40,800 bases of DNA, taken from Chloroflexota bacterium (lineage in GTDB: Bacteria > Chloroflexota > Dehalococcoidia > Lucifugimonadales > Lucifugimonadaceae). The DNA lies in assembly GCA_022564545.1 (NCBI GenBank), contig JADFLG010000010.1, positions 1 through 40,800 on the forward strand. Direction: 5' to 3'. Of this stretch, positions 31,854 through 40,690 are shown one piece after another (the first letter of the stretch is position 1; each line of letters begins with the position of its first letter). A model generated the notes under the pieces. It saw only the letters and a program-made list of their open reading frames with translations. It did no database searches and was not told where the DNA came from. The position numbers were made by a program, and so were the translations under genes.

Positions 31854-32699
31854 ATGGTTACCAGGCTAAAGCATTACAACCCGAGCGCCAGAGATATGGT
31901 GAACGACTGGCAGGTACTGGACGCCAGCGGTCAGGTCCTCGGACGATTCGCGACACAGGTGGCGATGTTCCTGATGGGCAAGAATAAGCCCGAATACGTG
32001 CCGCACATGCTCTCTGGCGATTTCGTTGTCGTGATCAACGCCAGAGAGATCAAAGTGACAGGTCGCAAGGCCCAGCAGAAAATATACAAGCGATACAGCC
32101 AGTATCCCGGAACTCTCAAAGAGATTCCGTATGAGCGAATGCAGGCACGGTTTCCCGAGCGGATCATCGAGATGGCCGTGAAGGGCATGCTCCCGAAAAA
32201 CAAGCTCGGTCGCAGGATGCTAAAGCGACTCAAGGTCTACGCCGGTCCCGAGCACCCGCACTCTGCGCAGGTAATCGGATCGGACCGCCGCGAGAGCCGC
32301 GAGGCCGAGGCGCTGGCGAAGGCTGAAACCGCGGCCGCAGCTGCAGCGATAAAGAAGGCCACCGCCGAAAAACAGGCAGCCAAAGAGGCTCTTGCCTCAG
32401 AGGTCCGGGCGGAAGCCGCAGCGACCGTGGCAGTCGAAACTCCAGCCAGGAAGGTCCCGGCGAAGAAAGCCCCGGCAAAGAAAGCAACTGCAAGGAAAAC
32501 TCCAGCCAAAAAAGCAACCGCCAGGAAGCCCGCTGCAAAGAAGCCTGCCGCCAGGAAACCAGCTGCGAAAAAACCCGCGGTGAAAAAGGCGACCACCGCC
32601 AGAAAGCCAGCTGCCAGAAAGCCAGCGGCCCGAAAAACACGGCAAACCACAACTGAGAAGACTACGGCCAGGAAATCTGGCGACTCCGGAGAGAAATAG
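31854..32699 (+). CDS. rplM: 50S ribosomal protein L13 with about 140-aa Lys/Ala/Pro-rich C-terminal tail
   Basis: 281 aa; core [101 protein letters not shown]; tail from about 32274. Confidence 0.96.
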   Translation: MVTRLKHYNPSARDMVNDWQVLDASGQVLGRFATQVAMFLMGKNKPEYVPHMLSGDFVVVINAREIKVTGRKAQQKIYKRYSQYPGTLKEIPYERMQARFPERIIEMAVKGMLPKNKLGRRMLKRLKVYAGPEHPHSAQVIGSDRRESREAEALAKAETAAAAAAIKKATAEKQAAKEALASEVRAEAAATVAVETPARKVPAKKAPAKKATARKTPAKKATARKPAAKKPAARKPAAKKPAVKKATTARKPAARKPAARKTRQTTTEKTTARKSGDSGEK

Positions 32700-33095
32700 T
32701 TGACACAGCAGCAGTACTACTACGGCACTGGCCGTAGAAAGACCGCAATCGCACGAGTGAGGGTCTACAACACACCGGGCGGCTCGACCGTGAACGGCAG
32801 GCCGATCGACGAGGTGTTCACCGTCGGGGCGTGGCTCCGTCAGGCGATCAGCCCTCTCCGGGTAACGGACCTCGCCGACAAGGTGACAGTTGTTGCCAAG
32901 ACGCACGGCGGCGGCACTGCCGGACAGGCCGGCGCATTCGCCCACGGGCTCGCACGCGCACTCGTGGTGATGGACGAGAACTACAGGAAGCCACTCCGGG
33001 CCGCCGGCCTTATGACCCGCGACCCTCGAATGAAGGAAAGCAAGAAGTACGGCCTCAAACGGGCCCGCAAGGCACCGCAGTACACAAAGCGCTAA
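32700..33095 (+). CDS. rpsI: 30S ribosomal protein S9
   Basis: 131 aa, TTG start directly after rplM stop; YYGTGRRKTAIARVRVYNTPGGSTVNGRPIDEVF, MTRDPRMKESKKYGLKRARKAPQYTKR. Confidence 0.95.
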   Translation: MTQQQYYYGTGRRKTAIARVRVYNTPGGSTVNGRPIDEVFTVGAWLRQAISPLRVTDLADKVTVVAKTHGGGTAGQAGAFAHGLARALVVMDENYRKPLRAAGLMTRDPRMKESKKYGLKRARKAPQYTKR

Positions 33096-33120
33096 GTCGC
33101 TCTCGCTGCCCGATCTGTTT

Positions 33121-33150
33121 AGAAGCCCCGGTTCACTCGGGGCTTCTTTC
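33121..33150 (+). terminator. Intrinsic terminator of the ribosomal protein super-operon
   Basis: Perfect 10-bp stem agaagccccg / cggggcttct with 7-nt loop followed by ttc; 25 nt after the rpsI stop. Confidence 0.85.
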
Positions 33151-33210
33151 GTTCAGGAGTCTTACTCACTTCCCGACCGCAGCGGAGCGATCTGCGGCTG
33201 GGTCGTTAAC

Positions 33211-33356
33211 TCCCTCTCCTCGGGGAGAGGGTTGGGGTGAGGGGAGAGTCACTGGGTAGACGACATTTTCGATAGCCCTGGCGTCGCTATCGACTGCTTT
33301 CTTACCACCATCGAAAGCATCCCCCTCAACCTAACCGTCTCCCCAGGAAGGAAGGA
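33211..33356. repeat. REP-like intergenic repeat element, copy A
   Basis: ccctctcctcggggagagggttggggtgagggga at left; TCGATAGC/GCTATCGA perfect inverted repeat (33269-33276/33286-33293); ccatcgaaagcatccccctcaacctaaccgtctccccaggaaggaagg at right, similar to copy B at 37118-37164. Confidence 0.7.
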
Positions 33357-33367
33357 TACGAAGCGAT

Positions 33368-34231
33368 TTACCCGAGCTCAATCGCCAGGCAACGCGTGAG
33401 GCCCGCCAGATCAGTTAGCAACGATACCGAAGCGTTCGGAAACTCTTTCCCCGCCAGCTCGAATACAGGATCGGCAATCGGTGGGTCTATCTCGATGTAG
33501 GCTGCGCTCCAGTCCGACTTCAGGGCTGCCCGTATACCCACGAAGAGCGGTCTGATCACATCAAGCCCGTCATTGCCACCATCCAGTGCCAGAGCGGGCT
33601 CTCTGGCGACCTCGGCCTGAAGCCCGGGCATGGCGTCGTGCAGGATGTACGGTGGGTTCGAAACGATCACGTCGAATTTGTCTCCGCCGTTCGCAAACGG
33701 GTCGAGCAGGTCGCCCTCAATAAACTCGACTTCGGCTCCATGCGCAGCCGCGTTTTGCCGTGCAACTTCCAATGCTCCGGCCGATATGTCTGTTGCTGAA
33801 ACCGCTGCTGCACGCATTTCAAGTGCCAGCGAAATGGCGATCGCGCCGGAACCAGTGCCCACATCGACGATGCGCGGTCCGTCTATTCCACGACTGCGCA
33901 CAAACTCAATTGCCTGGACCACGAGCTGTTCTGTCTCGGGCCGCGGGATCAACACCCTCGGGTCGACCGCAAACCGGCGCCGAAAAAACTCTGCGCTGCC
34001 CGTGATGTACTGCAGTGGCTCCCGCTCGACGCGGCGGGTAACCAGCAATTCAAGCAGGTCGAGCCGGTCGACCGGCGCAGGGTCAACCAGCCTTCCGAGT
34101 TGCTGCTCTGCCGACCAGCCGAAAGCGTGCCGGACCAGGAGCCGCGCATCGGTGCCTGCATCTTCGACGCCCACCGACGAAAGACGCGAAGTTATCGATC
34201 GAATGAGCGATGAAACGGTTTGAACGGGCAT
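33368..34231 (-). CDS. prmC: Peptide chain release factor N5-glutamine methyltransferase
   Basis: 287 aa; IPRPETEQLV, VDVGTGSGAIAISLALEM, FDVIVSNPPYI; adjacent to prfA. Confidence 0.95.
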   Translation of the reverse strand: MPVQTVSSLIRSITSRLSSVGVEDAGTDARLLVRHAFGWSAEQQLGRLVDPAPVDRLDLLELLVTRRVEREPLQYITGSAEFFRRRFAVDPRVLIPRPETEQLVVQAIEFVRSRGIDGPRIVDVGTGSGAIAISLALEMRAAAVSATDISAGALEVARQNAAAHGAEVEFIEGDLLDPFANGGDKFDVIVSNPPYILHDAMPGLQAEVAREPALALDGGNDGLDVIRPLFVGIRAALKSDWSAAYIEIDPPIADPVFELAGKEFPNASVSLLTDLAGLTRCLAIELG

Positions 34232-34332
34232 AAAAAGAGTTGGAATCAGGCTTTAGCTATTCGAAGAAGATCGCAACTGGATGTGGATGCGTTTGCGATC
34301 ACCGTGAGGCGTATCGATCCGCGCGACTCATC

Positions 34333-34444
34333 TGTCATTCCGGGGAAGCCGGATGGCTGAGGTGGGAATCCTTTCCGATTGAATAGTGAATGCCACGTCC
34401 CACTCGGCTGAGCACAGGGCACGCTAAGAACCCCTCGCAACGAC
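34333..34444. repeat. Intergenic repeat element of the 'TGTCATTCC...' type
   Basis: Begins tgtcattccggggaagccgg and ends cccctcgcaacgacaa, i.e. imperfect terminal inverted repeats (TGTCATTCCGGGG vs TTGTCGTTGCGAGGGG); between prfA and prmC. Confidence 0.5.
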
Positions 34445-34471
34445 AAGACCGGCCCGGGTCGCGCCTTCAGG

Positions 34472-35563
34472 TCAACGACCCTGGCCACTTGCGGCAGCCA
34501 GCTTTCGCGCCTGCTCTTCCTGCAACAGGGCGTCGATGAAGCCGTCCAGATCGCCGCCGAGGACCTGCTGCATCTGGTGGCTCGTGTAGCCGATACGGTG
34601 ATCGGTTATCCGGGACTGCGGGAAGTTGTAAGTGCGGATTTTTTCCGAGCGGTCGCCAGTCCCGACCTGTGCTTTTCTATCTGCACTGATCTTTTCTTGC
34701 TGCTTGCGCAACTCCATGTCCCATAGCCTGGAGCGCAGGATTTCCATCGCCTGTAGCTTGTTCTGCAACTGCGACCGCTCATTCTGGCACTGAACCACGA
34801 GGCCAGTCGGAATATGGGTGATACGAATGGCCGTCGCCAGCTTGTTGACGCTCTGGCCCCCGGCGCCGCCCGAGTGGAAAACGTCGATCTTCAGGTCTTT
34901 GTCGTTAATCTCGATGTCGACCTCTTCGGCCTTCGGCATTACGACGACGGTGGCGGTCGAAGTGTGGATTCGCCCCTGGGATTCGGTAACGGGCACCCGC
35001 TGAACACGGTGAACGCCGCTTTCAAGGTGCAGACGCTGGTAAGCCCGCTCTCCCGCGATTTCAAACGTAACTTCTTTAATCCCACCGACCCCGGTGTCGT
35101 TCTGGCTGAGGATTTTCAACTTCCACTTGCGGGATTCCGCATACCGCTGGTACATGCGGAACACCTCGGCAGCAAACAGGCCAGCCTCATCTCCACCGGT
35201 TCCGGCCCGGACCTCGACCAAGGCGTCGGCGAGTTCAGTCTCGTCCTTCGGCAGCAGTTCAAGTCGGATTTCGTCATGGAGCGTATCGAGCTTCTCCTGG
35301 AGTTCCCCGACTTCGGCTTTCGCCATTTCGAGCACCTCCGGGTCATCCTCATTAGCGACCATTTCCTGTGCGCCTTCCAGGTCAGACTGCATGCGCGTCA
35401 TGTCGTTCCAGAGCTCGACGACGTGCTGGAGTTGGCGGTATTCGCGACCGAGCCTTCGGATGGCGTTCGGGTCGGAAGCAGTTTCGGGCTGCGACATCAA
35501 ACGCTCGACTTCGCTGTGCCGGTCAGCGATTTCCTTCAGGCGGGCTTCCATCGATTGCTGCAT
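34472..35563 (-). CDS. prfA: Peptide chain release factor 1
   Basis: 363 aa; FHSGGAGGQSVNKLATAIRITHIPTGLVVQCQNERSQLQNK, RVQRVPVTESQGRIHTSTATV, RTYNFPQSRITDHRIG. Confidence 0.95.
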   Translation of the reverse strand: MQQSMEARLKEIADRHSEVERLMSQPETASDPNAIRRLGREYRQLQHVVELWNDMTRMQSDLEGAQEMVANEDDPEVLEMAKAEVGELQEKLDTLHDEIRLELLPKDETELADALVEVRAGTGGDEAGLFAAEVFRMYQRYAESRKWKLKILSQNDTGVGGIKEVTFEIAGERAYQRLHLESGVHRVQRVPVTESQGRIHTSTATVVVMPKAEEVDIEINDKDLKIDVFHSGGAGGQSVNKLATAIRITHIPTGLVVQCQNERSQLQNKLQAMEILRSRLWDMELRKQQEKISADRKAQVGTGDRSEKIRTYNFPQSRITDHRIGYTSHQMQQVLGGDLDGFIDALLQEEQARKLAAASGQGR

Positions 35564-35643
35564 ATTTTGAGGTTACCAGTAACTTTCTAAAAGGCACGAT
35601 TGACGGCTGCCCTGTCAGAAGAGTACCGGGCGGCCCTGACCAG

Positions 35644-36924
35644 CTAGATGAGCGATTCTCGAACGTGCTGCGCTATCGATTCGGCATCAAGCGCCACTTC
35701 AGCCTGCCCGCCGCCCTCGGCGAGGTCCTTCACGGTTGCGACGCCCCGCTCGACCTCGCGGTCGCCGAGGATCACCACGTTCGCTGCGCCGAGGTTGTTG
35801 GCATACCGCATTTGCGCCTTCATCGAACGTCTTGGAGCAAGGACAGTCGAAACGTCCGCTGCCCGCAGGCCGGTGGCAAGCGCACTGGCAGACGCTACGG
35901 CGCCGCCAAGTGCAACCACGACGATATCGGGCCCCTTCGGTGCCTTCACGGCAACTTCCTGTTTCTTCAACTCGAGAATCATCCGTTCGATGCCCGACCC
36001 GAAGCCAATGCCGGGGGTTTGTTGTCCGCCCAGAATGCCGATCAGCGGATCGTAGCGACCCCCGGCGATGAGCGTGCCCTGCCCGCCAGCGTCGGCCGGC
36101 TCATACTCGAACACTGTCCGGTTGTAGTAGTCGAGGCCGCGTACCAGTCTGTGATCAATGTCGAACGAAAACTCCCGGTAGACCGTCTTCATGTTCTCAA
36201 GAAGGATGAGCAACGCATCCCAGTGCTCTTTTGCGTCGCCGCCAATGTAGTCGACCGATTTGGGCGCGCTGTCGGCAAGCGCCTGGGTTTCGGGGGCCTT
36301 GGAATCGAGTACGCGGAGGGGTGCCCTCTCGAGCCGGTCCCGGTCGAGCTTCGGAAGCTCGTCAATCACATTCCTGAAATAGTTGTCCAAATCGTTGAGA
36401 TAATCGTCCCGGCCCTCGGGGTCGCCCAGGCTGTTCAGTCGCAGTGTGACGTTCTTGATGCCCAGCTCCGTGATGTATTTCCAGCCAAGCTCAATGACTT
36501 CCGCATCGACCTCGGGCGACTGGTCGCCGATCGCTTCGACGCCGAACTGGTGGTGCTGGCGGAAACGCCCCGCCTGCGGACGCTCATAGCGGAACATAGG
36601 TGACATGTAGAACAGTCGCACCGGCTGCGGTCCGTTGTGGAGACCGTTCTCGATATAGGCCCGGCACACAGAGGCCGTGCCTTCGGGCCGCAGTGTGATC
36701 GAATCGCCGCCGTGATCTTCGAACGTGTACATCTCTTTCTGCACGATATCGGTCTCATCGCCAACCCCGCGCTGAAACAGGTCCGTGTCTTCGATCAGCG
36801 GCGTGTCGATGCGCCGATAGCCAAATTGCGAGGCAACCTTGCCGGCAACTGCTTGCACATGCGACCAGTAAGGCTGGTCATCGGGAAGTATGTCGGCAGT
36901 GCCTCGTGGGCGCTTGAAGTTCAT
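35644..36924 (-). CDS. hisS: Histidyl-tRNA synthetase
   Basis: 426 aa; RGTADILPDDQPYW, LRPEGTASVCRAYIENGL, FRYERPQAGRFRQHHQFGVEAIG, LVRGLDYYNRTVFE, GGRYDPLIGILGG. Confidence 0.96.
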   Translation of the reverse strand: MNFKRPRGTADILPDDQPYWSHVQAVAGKVASQFGYRRIDTPLIEDTDLFQRGVGDETDIVQKEMYTFEDHGGDSITLRPEGTASVCRAYIENGLHNGPQPVRLFYMSPMFRYERPQAGRFRQHHQFGVEAIGDQSPEVDAEVIELGWKYITELGIKNVTLRLNSLGDPEGRDDYLNDLDNYFRNVIDELPKLDRDRLERAPLRVLDSKAPETQALADSAPKSVDYIGGDAKEHWDALLILLENMKTVYREFSFDIDHRLVRGLDYYNRTVFEYEPADAGGQGTLIAGGRYDPLIGILGGQQTPGIGFGSGIERMILELKKQEVAVKAPKGPDIVVVALGGAVASASALATGLRAADVSTVLAPRRSMKAQMRYANNLGAANVVILGDREVERGVATVKDLAEGGGQAEVALDAESIAQHVRESLI

Positions 36925-36957
36925 TCGCTCGTCACGTCGATCAACGGATAGTCATGT

Positions 36958-37168
36958 CCCCTCTCCCTGCCAGGGAGACGGGTGCCCACCTGTGGGCGCG
37001 GGTGTGGGTCGAACTCGTCGCCGGATACAAGTTCATGCGACGCCAGGATTTCACCCGCCCTCCAACTTTCTCCCTCGCAGGAAGGGAGGAAGTTTACCTT
37101 CGATAGCTTCTGCTCCGCCGTCGAAAACTTTCCCCTCGACCTGACCTTCTCCGCGTGGAGAAGGGATT
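36958..37168. repeat. REP-like intergenic repeat element, copy B
   Basis: cccctctccctgccagggag at left; hairpin aactttctccctcgcaggaagggaggaagtt; ttcgatagc...ccgtcgaaaactttcccctcgacctgaccttctccgcgtggagaagg, aligning with copy A. Confidence 0.65.
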
Positions 37169-37228
37169 GACCTCGCAACCAAGAGTGAAACCCAACTCGC
37201 CAGTCAAACGTGCCCCTGGCACCACCAC

Positions 37229-38371
37229 CTAGGAACCCAGCCCTGCCGCCTGGTAAATCTTGCCTTCCGTCTTTACGGCCGGGGCGTAAACCATTCGGGC
37301 CTTGTTCATTTCTCGAAGGTTCTCAGCTCCCACGTAACCCATGCAAATTTGAAGGGCGCCGACGAGGTTCAACGTCCCGTCGGTGCGTGACGACGGTCCG
37401 TACAGGAGCTGATGCAAGCTGTACTCCGTACCCATCTTGATACGCGTGCCACGCGGCAGCGAGCTGTGCCAGGTCGCCATGCCCCAGTGGTAGCCGTGTG
37501 CAGGGGCCTCTTCGCACTTGGCGAACGGGCTGCCGATCATCACGGCGTTGGCACCCGCGGCAAACGACTTGCACACATCGCCCCCTGTACGGATGCCGCC
37601 GTCGGTGATGATCGGTATGTACTTGCCGGTTTCCTTGTAAAAGTCATCCCGTGCGGCCGCGCATTCGATTGTGGCGCTGACCTGCGGGATGCCGATTCCC
37701 AGCACTTCCCGGCTCGTACAGACCGAGCCGGGGCCAACACCAACCAGAACGCCGTGAATTCCCTGCTGCATCAGCTCCTTTGTCACCTCGTACGACACCG
37801 TGTTGCCGACCAGAATCGGAACGTCGATCTCCTTGATAAGCTCCGAAAACACGAGGCCTTTGAGACTCTTGGACGAATGCCGGGCGGTAACAACGGTCGC
37901 CTGCACAACGATCATGTCTGCACCGGCTTCAACAGCCAGTGGAGCCATTCGCTTGGCGTTTTGTGGCACAAATGAAACGGCGGCTGTTCCGCCACCCCTT
38001 TTTACTTCTTCGACCCGCGTTGCAATCAACTCTGGCTTCTGGGGCTCCGAGTAGATTTTCTGCAGGATCACCGTCGCCTCTTCTCGCGGTGCCGCGGCAA
38101 TTTCTTCATATATCGGAGCTGTGTCCTCGTAACGCGTGTGCAGCCCGTCCATATTCATGACCGCGAGACCGCCGGCCCTGCTCATTTCAATGGCGAATTT
38201 CGGATCGACAACGGCGTCCATTGCAGCGGCTAAGAATGGGACTTCGAGCTTGATCCCGTCGAAATTCGTCGTCAGGTCCGCCATTTCCGGGTTAATCGTG
38301 ATGTCGCCGGGGGCAATGGATACATCGTCAAATCCGTATGCGGGCTTCAGTTCCTTGAAGTTACGTGGCAC
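37229..38371 (-). CDS. GuaB3-type IMP dehydrogenase family protein (no CBS domains)
   Basis: 380 aa; [102 protein letters not shown]. Confidence 0.88.
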   Translation of the reverse strand: MPRNFKELKPAYGFDDVSIAPGDITINPEMADLTTNFDGIKLEVPFLAAAMDAVVDPKFAIEMSRAGGLAVMNMDGLHTRYEDTAPIYEEIAAAPREEATVILQKIYSEPQKPELIATRVEEVKRGGGTAAVSFVPQNAKRMAPLAVEAGADMIVVQATVVTARHSSKSLKGLVFSELIKEIDVPILVGNTVSYEVTKELMQQGIHGVLVGVGPGSVCTSREVLGIGIPQVSATIECAAARDDFYKETGKYIPIITDGGIRTGGDVCKSFAAGANAVMIGSPFAKCEEAPAHGYHWGMATWHSSLPRGTRIKMGTEYSLHQLLYGPSSRTDGTLNLVGALQICMGYVGAENLREMNKARMVYAPAVKTEGKIYQAAGLGS

Positions 38372-38658
38372 CTTCTGAACTCCTCACATCGGGTGCGAGC
38401 CGAATCTGCTGGTCCCTACTTGCAACTCGCCCTTCCGGCACACCAGAGTCCGGGGGTAATTACGAATTCCGCCGCAGGTAAATTCGACCCAGTATACGCC
38501 GAGTTAAACGGCCGCGCACGAGACCGAATTAAGTCGGCGTTAGTACCGGAAAATCACGCGGTTTTACTGTGCTAGCCTGACTGCCCAGCTATAAACCGTG
38601 GTAGCCGTTCGCATGCACTGGCTTCGCATCCGTGAGCGGCATTATATGAAGTAAATCA

Positions 38659-39651
38659 ATGGAATACTCGGGAAAAATCACAGATGTCCCCGGCCTCACG
38701 GTGGGCCATCACACAGACCTCGTGAACGGCACCGGCTGCACGGTGGTCCTCTGCGAAGAGCCTGCAATCGCCGGGATGGAGATCAGGGGCGCGGCACCGG
38801 GGAGCAGGGAAGTGGCCCTGCTCGACCCGCTCGCCAGCGCCCAGTGGATCAACGCCATAGTGCTGACCGGCGGCAGCGCGTTCGGCCTCGATGCACCGGG
38901 GGGCGTCGTCAGGTATCTCGAAGAAAAGGGTGTCGGCGTGAAATTCGGACGAACACGCATACCGCTCGTCCCGGCTGCAGTGGTTTTCGACCTCGGGTTC
39001 ATCAACGGCGCGGTGCGTCCCACGGGAGACGACGGCTACGCAGCAGCAGCCAGTGCGTCCGAAGAATTCGCCGTCGGCAACGCCGGGGCCGGCACAGGTT
39101 CGACCGTCGCAAAGCTTCTCGGTGCTGCGAGTTCGATAAAGGGCGGCGTCGGCACGGCCTCGGTCCGCATACCGTCCGCCTCCGGCAAAGGGGCCGGAGC
39201 GACTGTCGGGGCGTTGATGGTTGTGAACGCTATCGGAGGGATAGTCGATCCCGAATCGGGCGAGATCGTCGCTGGACCCCGGACCGAAGACGGTTTTGCC
39301 GACTCAATCGACCTGATGATTCAAGCTCCCCCAAAAGACAGGGGCTTCTTCCAAAACACCACCATTGGAGTGGTTGCCACTGACGCCCCGTTGGACAAGA
39401 TCGGGGCTACCAGGCTGGCAATTGCCGGGCAGGACGGAATCGCACTCACCGTCCGTCCCTCTCACACTGCGAACGATGGTGACGCCGTGTTTGGCCTTTC
39501 GACCGGCTTACACCAGGACCCCGTTCCCGGCGATGTCCTCCATGCCGCTGCCCTGAAGGCCGTTGCAGGGGCGATACTGAACGCAATCGATTCAGCGGAA
39601 ACCCTGGGCGGCGTGAAGTCGGCGGCCGACGCAAGGGCAATCCGACAGTGA
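38659..39651 (+). CDS. P1 (DmpA/DmpA-like) family peptidase
   Basis: 330 aa; ITDVPGLTVGHHTDLVNGTGCTVVLCEE, VLTGGSAFGLDAPGGVVRYLEEKGVGVKFG, GAGATVGALMVVNAIGGIVDPESGEIVAG. Confidence 0.9.
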   Translation: MEYSGKITDVPGLTVGHHTDLVNGTGCTVVLCEEPAIAGMEIRGAAPGSREVALLDPLASAQWINAIVLTGGSAFGLDAPGGVVRYLEEKGVGVKFGRTRIPLVPAAVVFDLGFINGAVRPTGDDGYAAAASASEEFAVGNAGAGTGSTVAKLLGAASSIKGGVGTASVRIPSASGKGAGATVGALMVVNAIGGIVDPESGEIVAGPRTEDGFADSIDLMIQAPPKDRGFFQNTTIGVVATDAPLDKIGATRLAIAGQDGIALTVRPSHTANDGDAVFGLSTGLHQDPVPGDVLHAAALKAVAGAILNAIDSAETLGGVKSAADARAIRQ

Positions 39652-39661
39652 GACAGCCGAA

Positions 39662-40579
39662 GTGCCAATAATGAGCGTCTTGCCCGGACTAAACAGACAG
39701 ACCTCGATTACGGTAATAGCTGCGGGACGACTGGGGTCAAGCATTGCCGGTGCGATGCTCAAAGCCGGGTACAGCGTTGCGGCGGTGTCGAATCGACGGG
39801 CTGATCGCCGGGAGTGGCTGAGCGTAAATCTCGCGAGACACCACTCAGGTCCAGTAATCACCGAAAAAGCCCAGACCGCGGCAGACCTTGCGACAGTCGT
39901 TTTCATCACGGGCCCCGACTCGGCGATCGAGGAAATCTGTGCTGGGATCAAATGGCGCGACGATCAAGCGGTCCTGCACTGCGCCGGTGTGCTGCCGGTG
40001 TCTGCCCTGGATAGTGCACTCGCGCATGGCGCGAGCACCGGGGGATTCCACCCACTCCAAACATTCCCGTCACCCGAATCATCCGACCGGCTAAAAGACG
40101 TTTCATTTGCGATCGAAGCCGATAATTCCGACCTGTTGCACTGGCTCAAGGTCCTGGCGACCAATCTCGGCGGATCGCCGGTGGAAATCGAATCCGGGCA
40201 GCGCGCTGCCTACCATGCGTCGGCCGTGATGGCCTGTGGACTGGTCGCTGGCCTCGTCGGGCTCGCCGCGGAAATGTGGGAACCTCTCGGCGTCGACCGT
40301 GCTGACGCACTCAAGCGTCTGATCCCGTTAATTCGCTCCACGGTCGACTCCCTCGATGAGCAGGGCCTGCCTCTGGCCATCACGGGGCCTTTCGTTCGCG
40401 GCGACGTCGATACAGTTGAATCTCATCTCGAGACCACCAACCGGATTTCGCCGGAAATGGGCAGGGCATACGCCGCCCTCGCACTGGCCTCCTTGCACAT
40501 TGCGCGGGAGCAGGGTGGGCTGAGCGATGAAAACTTCGAGCGCATCAAATCACTGCTTTCACCAGCAATTCAGCGGTAG
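39662..40579 (+). CDS. Rossmann-fold / DUF2520-like protein (possible ketopantoate-reductase-like enzyme)
   Basis: 305 aa; ITVIAAGRLGSSIAGAMLKAGYSVAAVSNRRA, FITGPDSAIEEICAGI, HCAGVLPVSALDSALAHGASTGGFHPLQTFPSP, YHASAVMACGLVAGLV; immediately upstream of panB. Confidence 0.85.
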   Translation: MPIMSVLPGLNRQTSITVIAAGRLGSSIAGAMLKAGYSVAAVSNRRADRREWLSVNLARHHSGPVITEKAQTAADLATVVFITGPDSAIEEICAGIKWRDDQAVLHCAGVLPVSALDSALAHGASTGGFHPLQTFPSPESSDRLKDVSFAIEADNSDLLHWLKVLATNLGGSPVEIESGQRAAYHASAVMACGLVAGLVGLAAEMWEPLGVDRADALKRLIPLIRSTVDSLDEQGLPLAITGPFVRGDVDTVESHLETTNRISPEMGRAYAALALASLHIAREQGGLSDENFERIKSLLSPAIQR

Positions 40580-40690
40580 ATCAATCGTAAATTGCCCCAA
40601 AAATCCCGGAAATCGGTAATAATGACCTGACGCAAGTGAACTAAGGCCTGGCGGCTAGCAAGTGGCAGTCGACCGGGGCGGAGGTGCACG

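Noticed and set aside
32237-32650. 137-aa minus-strand ORF with [12 protein letters not shown] hydrophobic repeats that looks like a membrane protein
   Set aside because: Reverse-frame artefact of the Lys/Ala/Pro-coding L13 tail.
33096-33367. Considered CRISPR or small RNA in the rpsI-prmC gap
   Set aside because: Only single inverted-repeat units, no regularly spaced direct repeats; explained by the terminator plus the REP-like element.
34246-34488. 80-aa minus-strand ORF between prfA and prmC
   Set aside because: Translation runs through the TGTCATTCC repeat element; non-coding repeat more likely.
38372-38658. Possible tRNA or riboswitch in the guaB3-P1 peptidase divergent gap
   Set aside because: No cloverleaf, T-loop or recognisable riboswitch core seen by eye; ordinary divergent promoter region.
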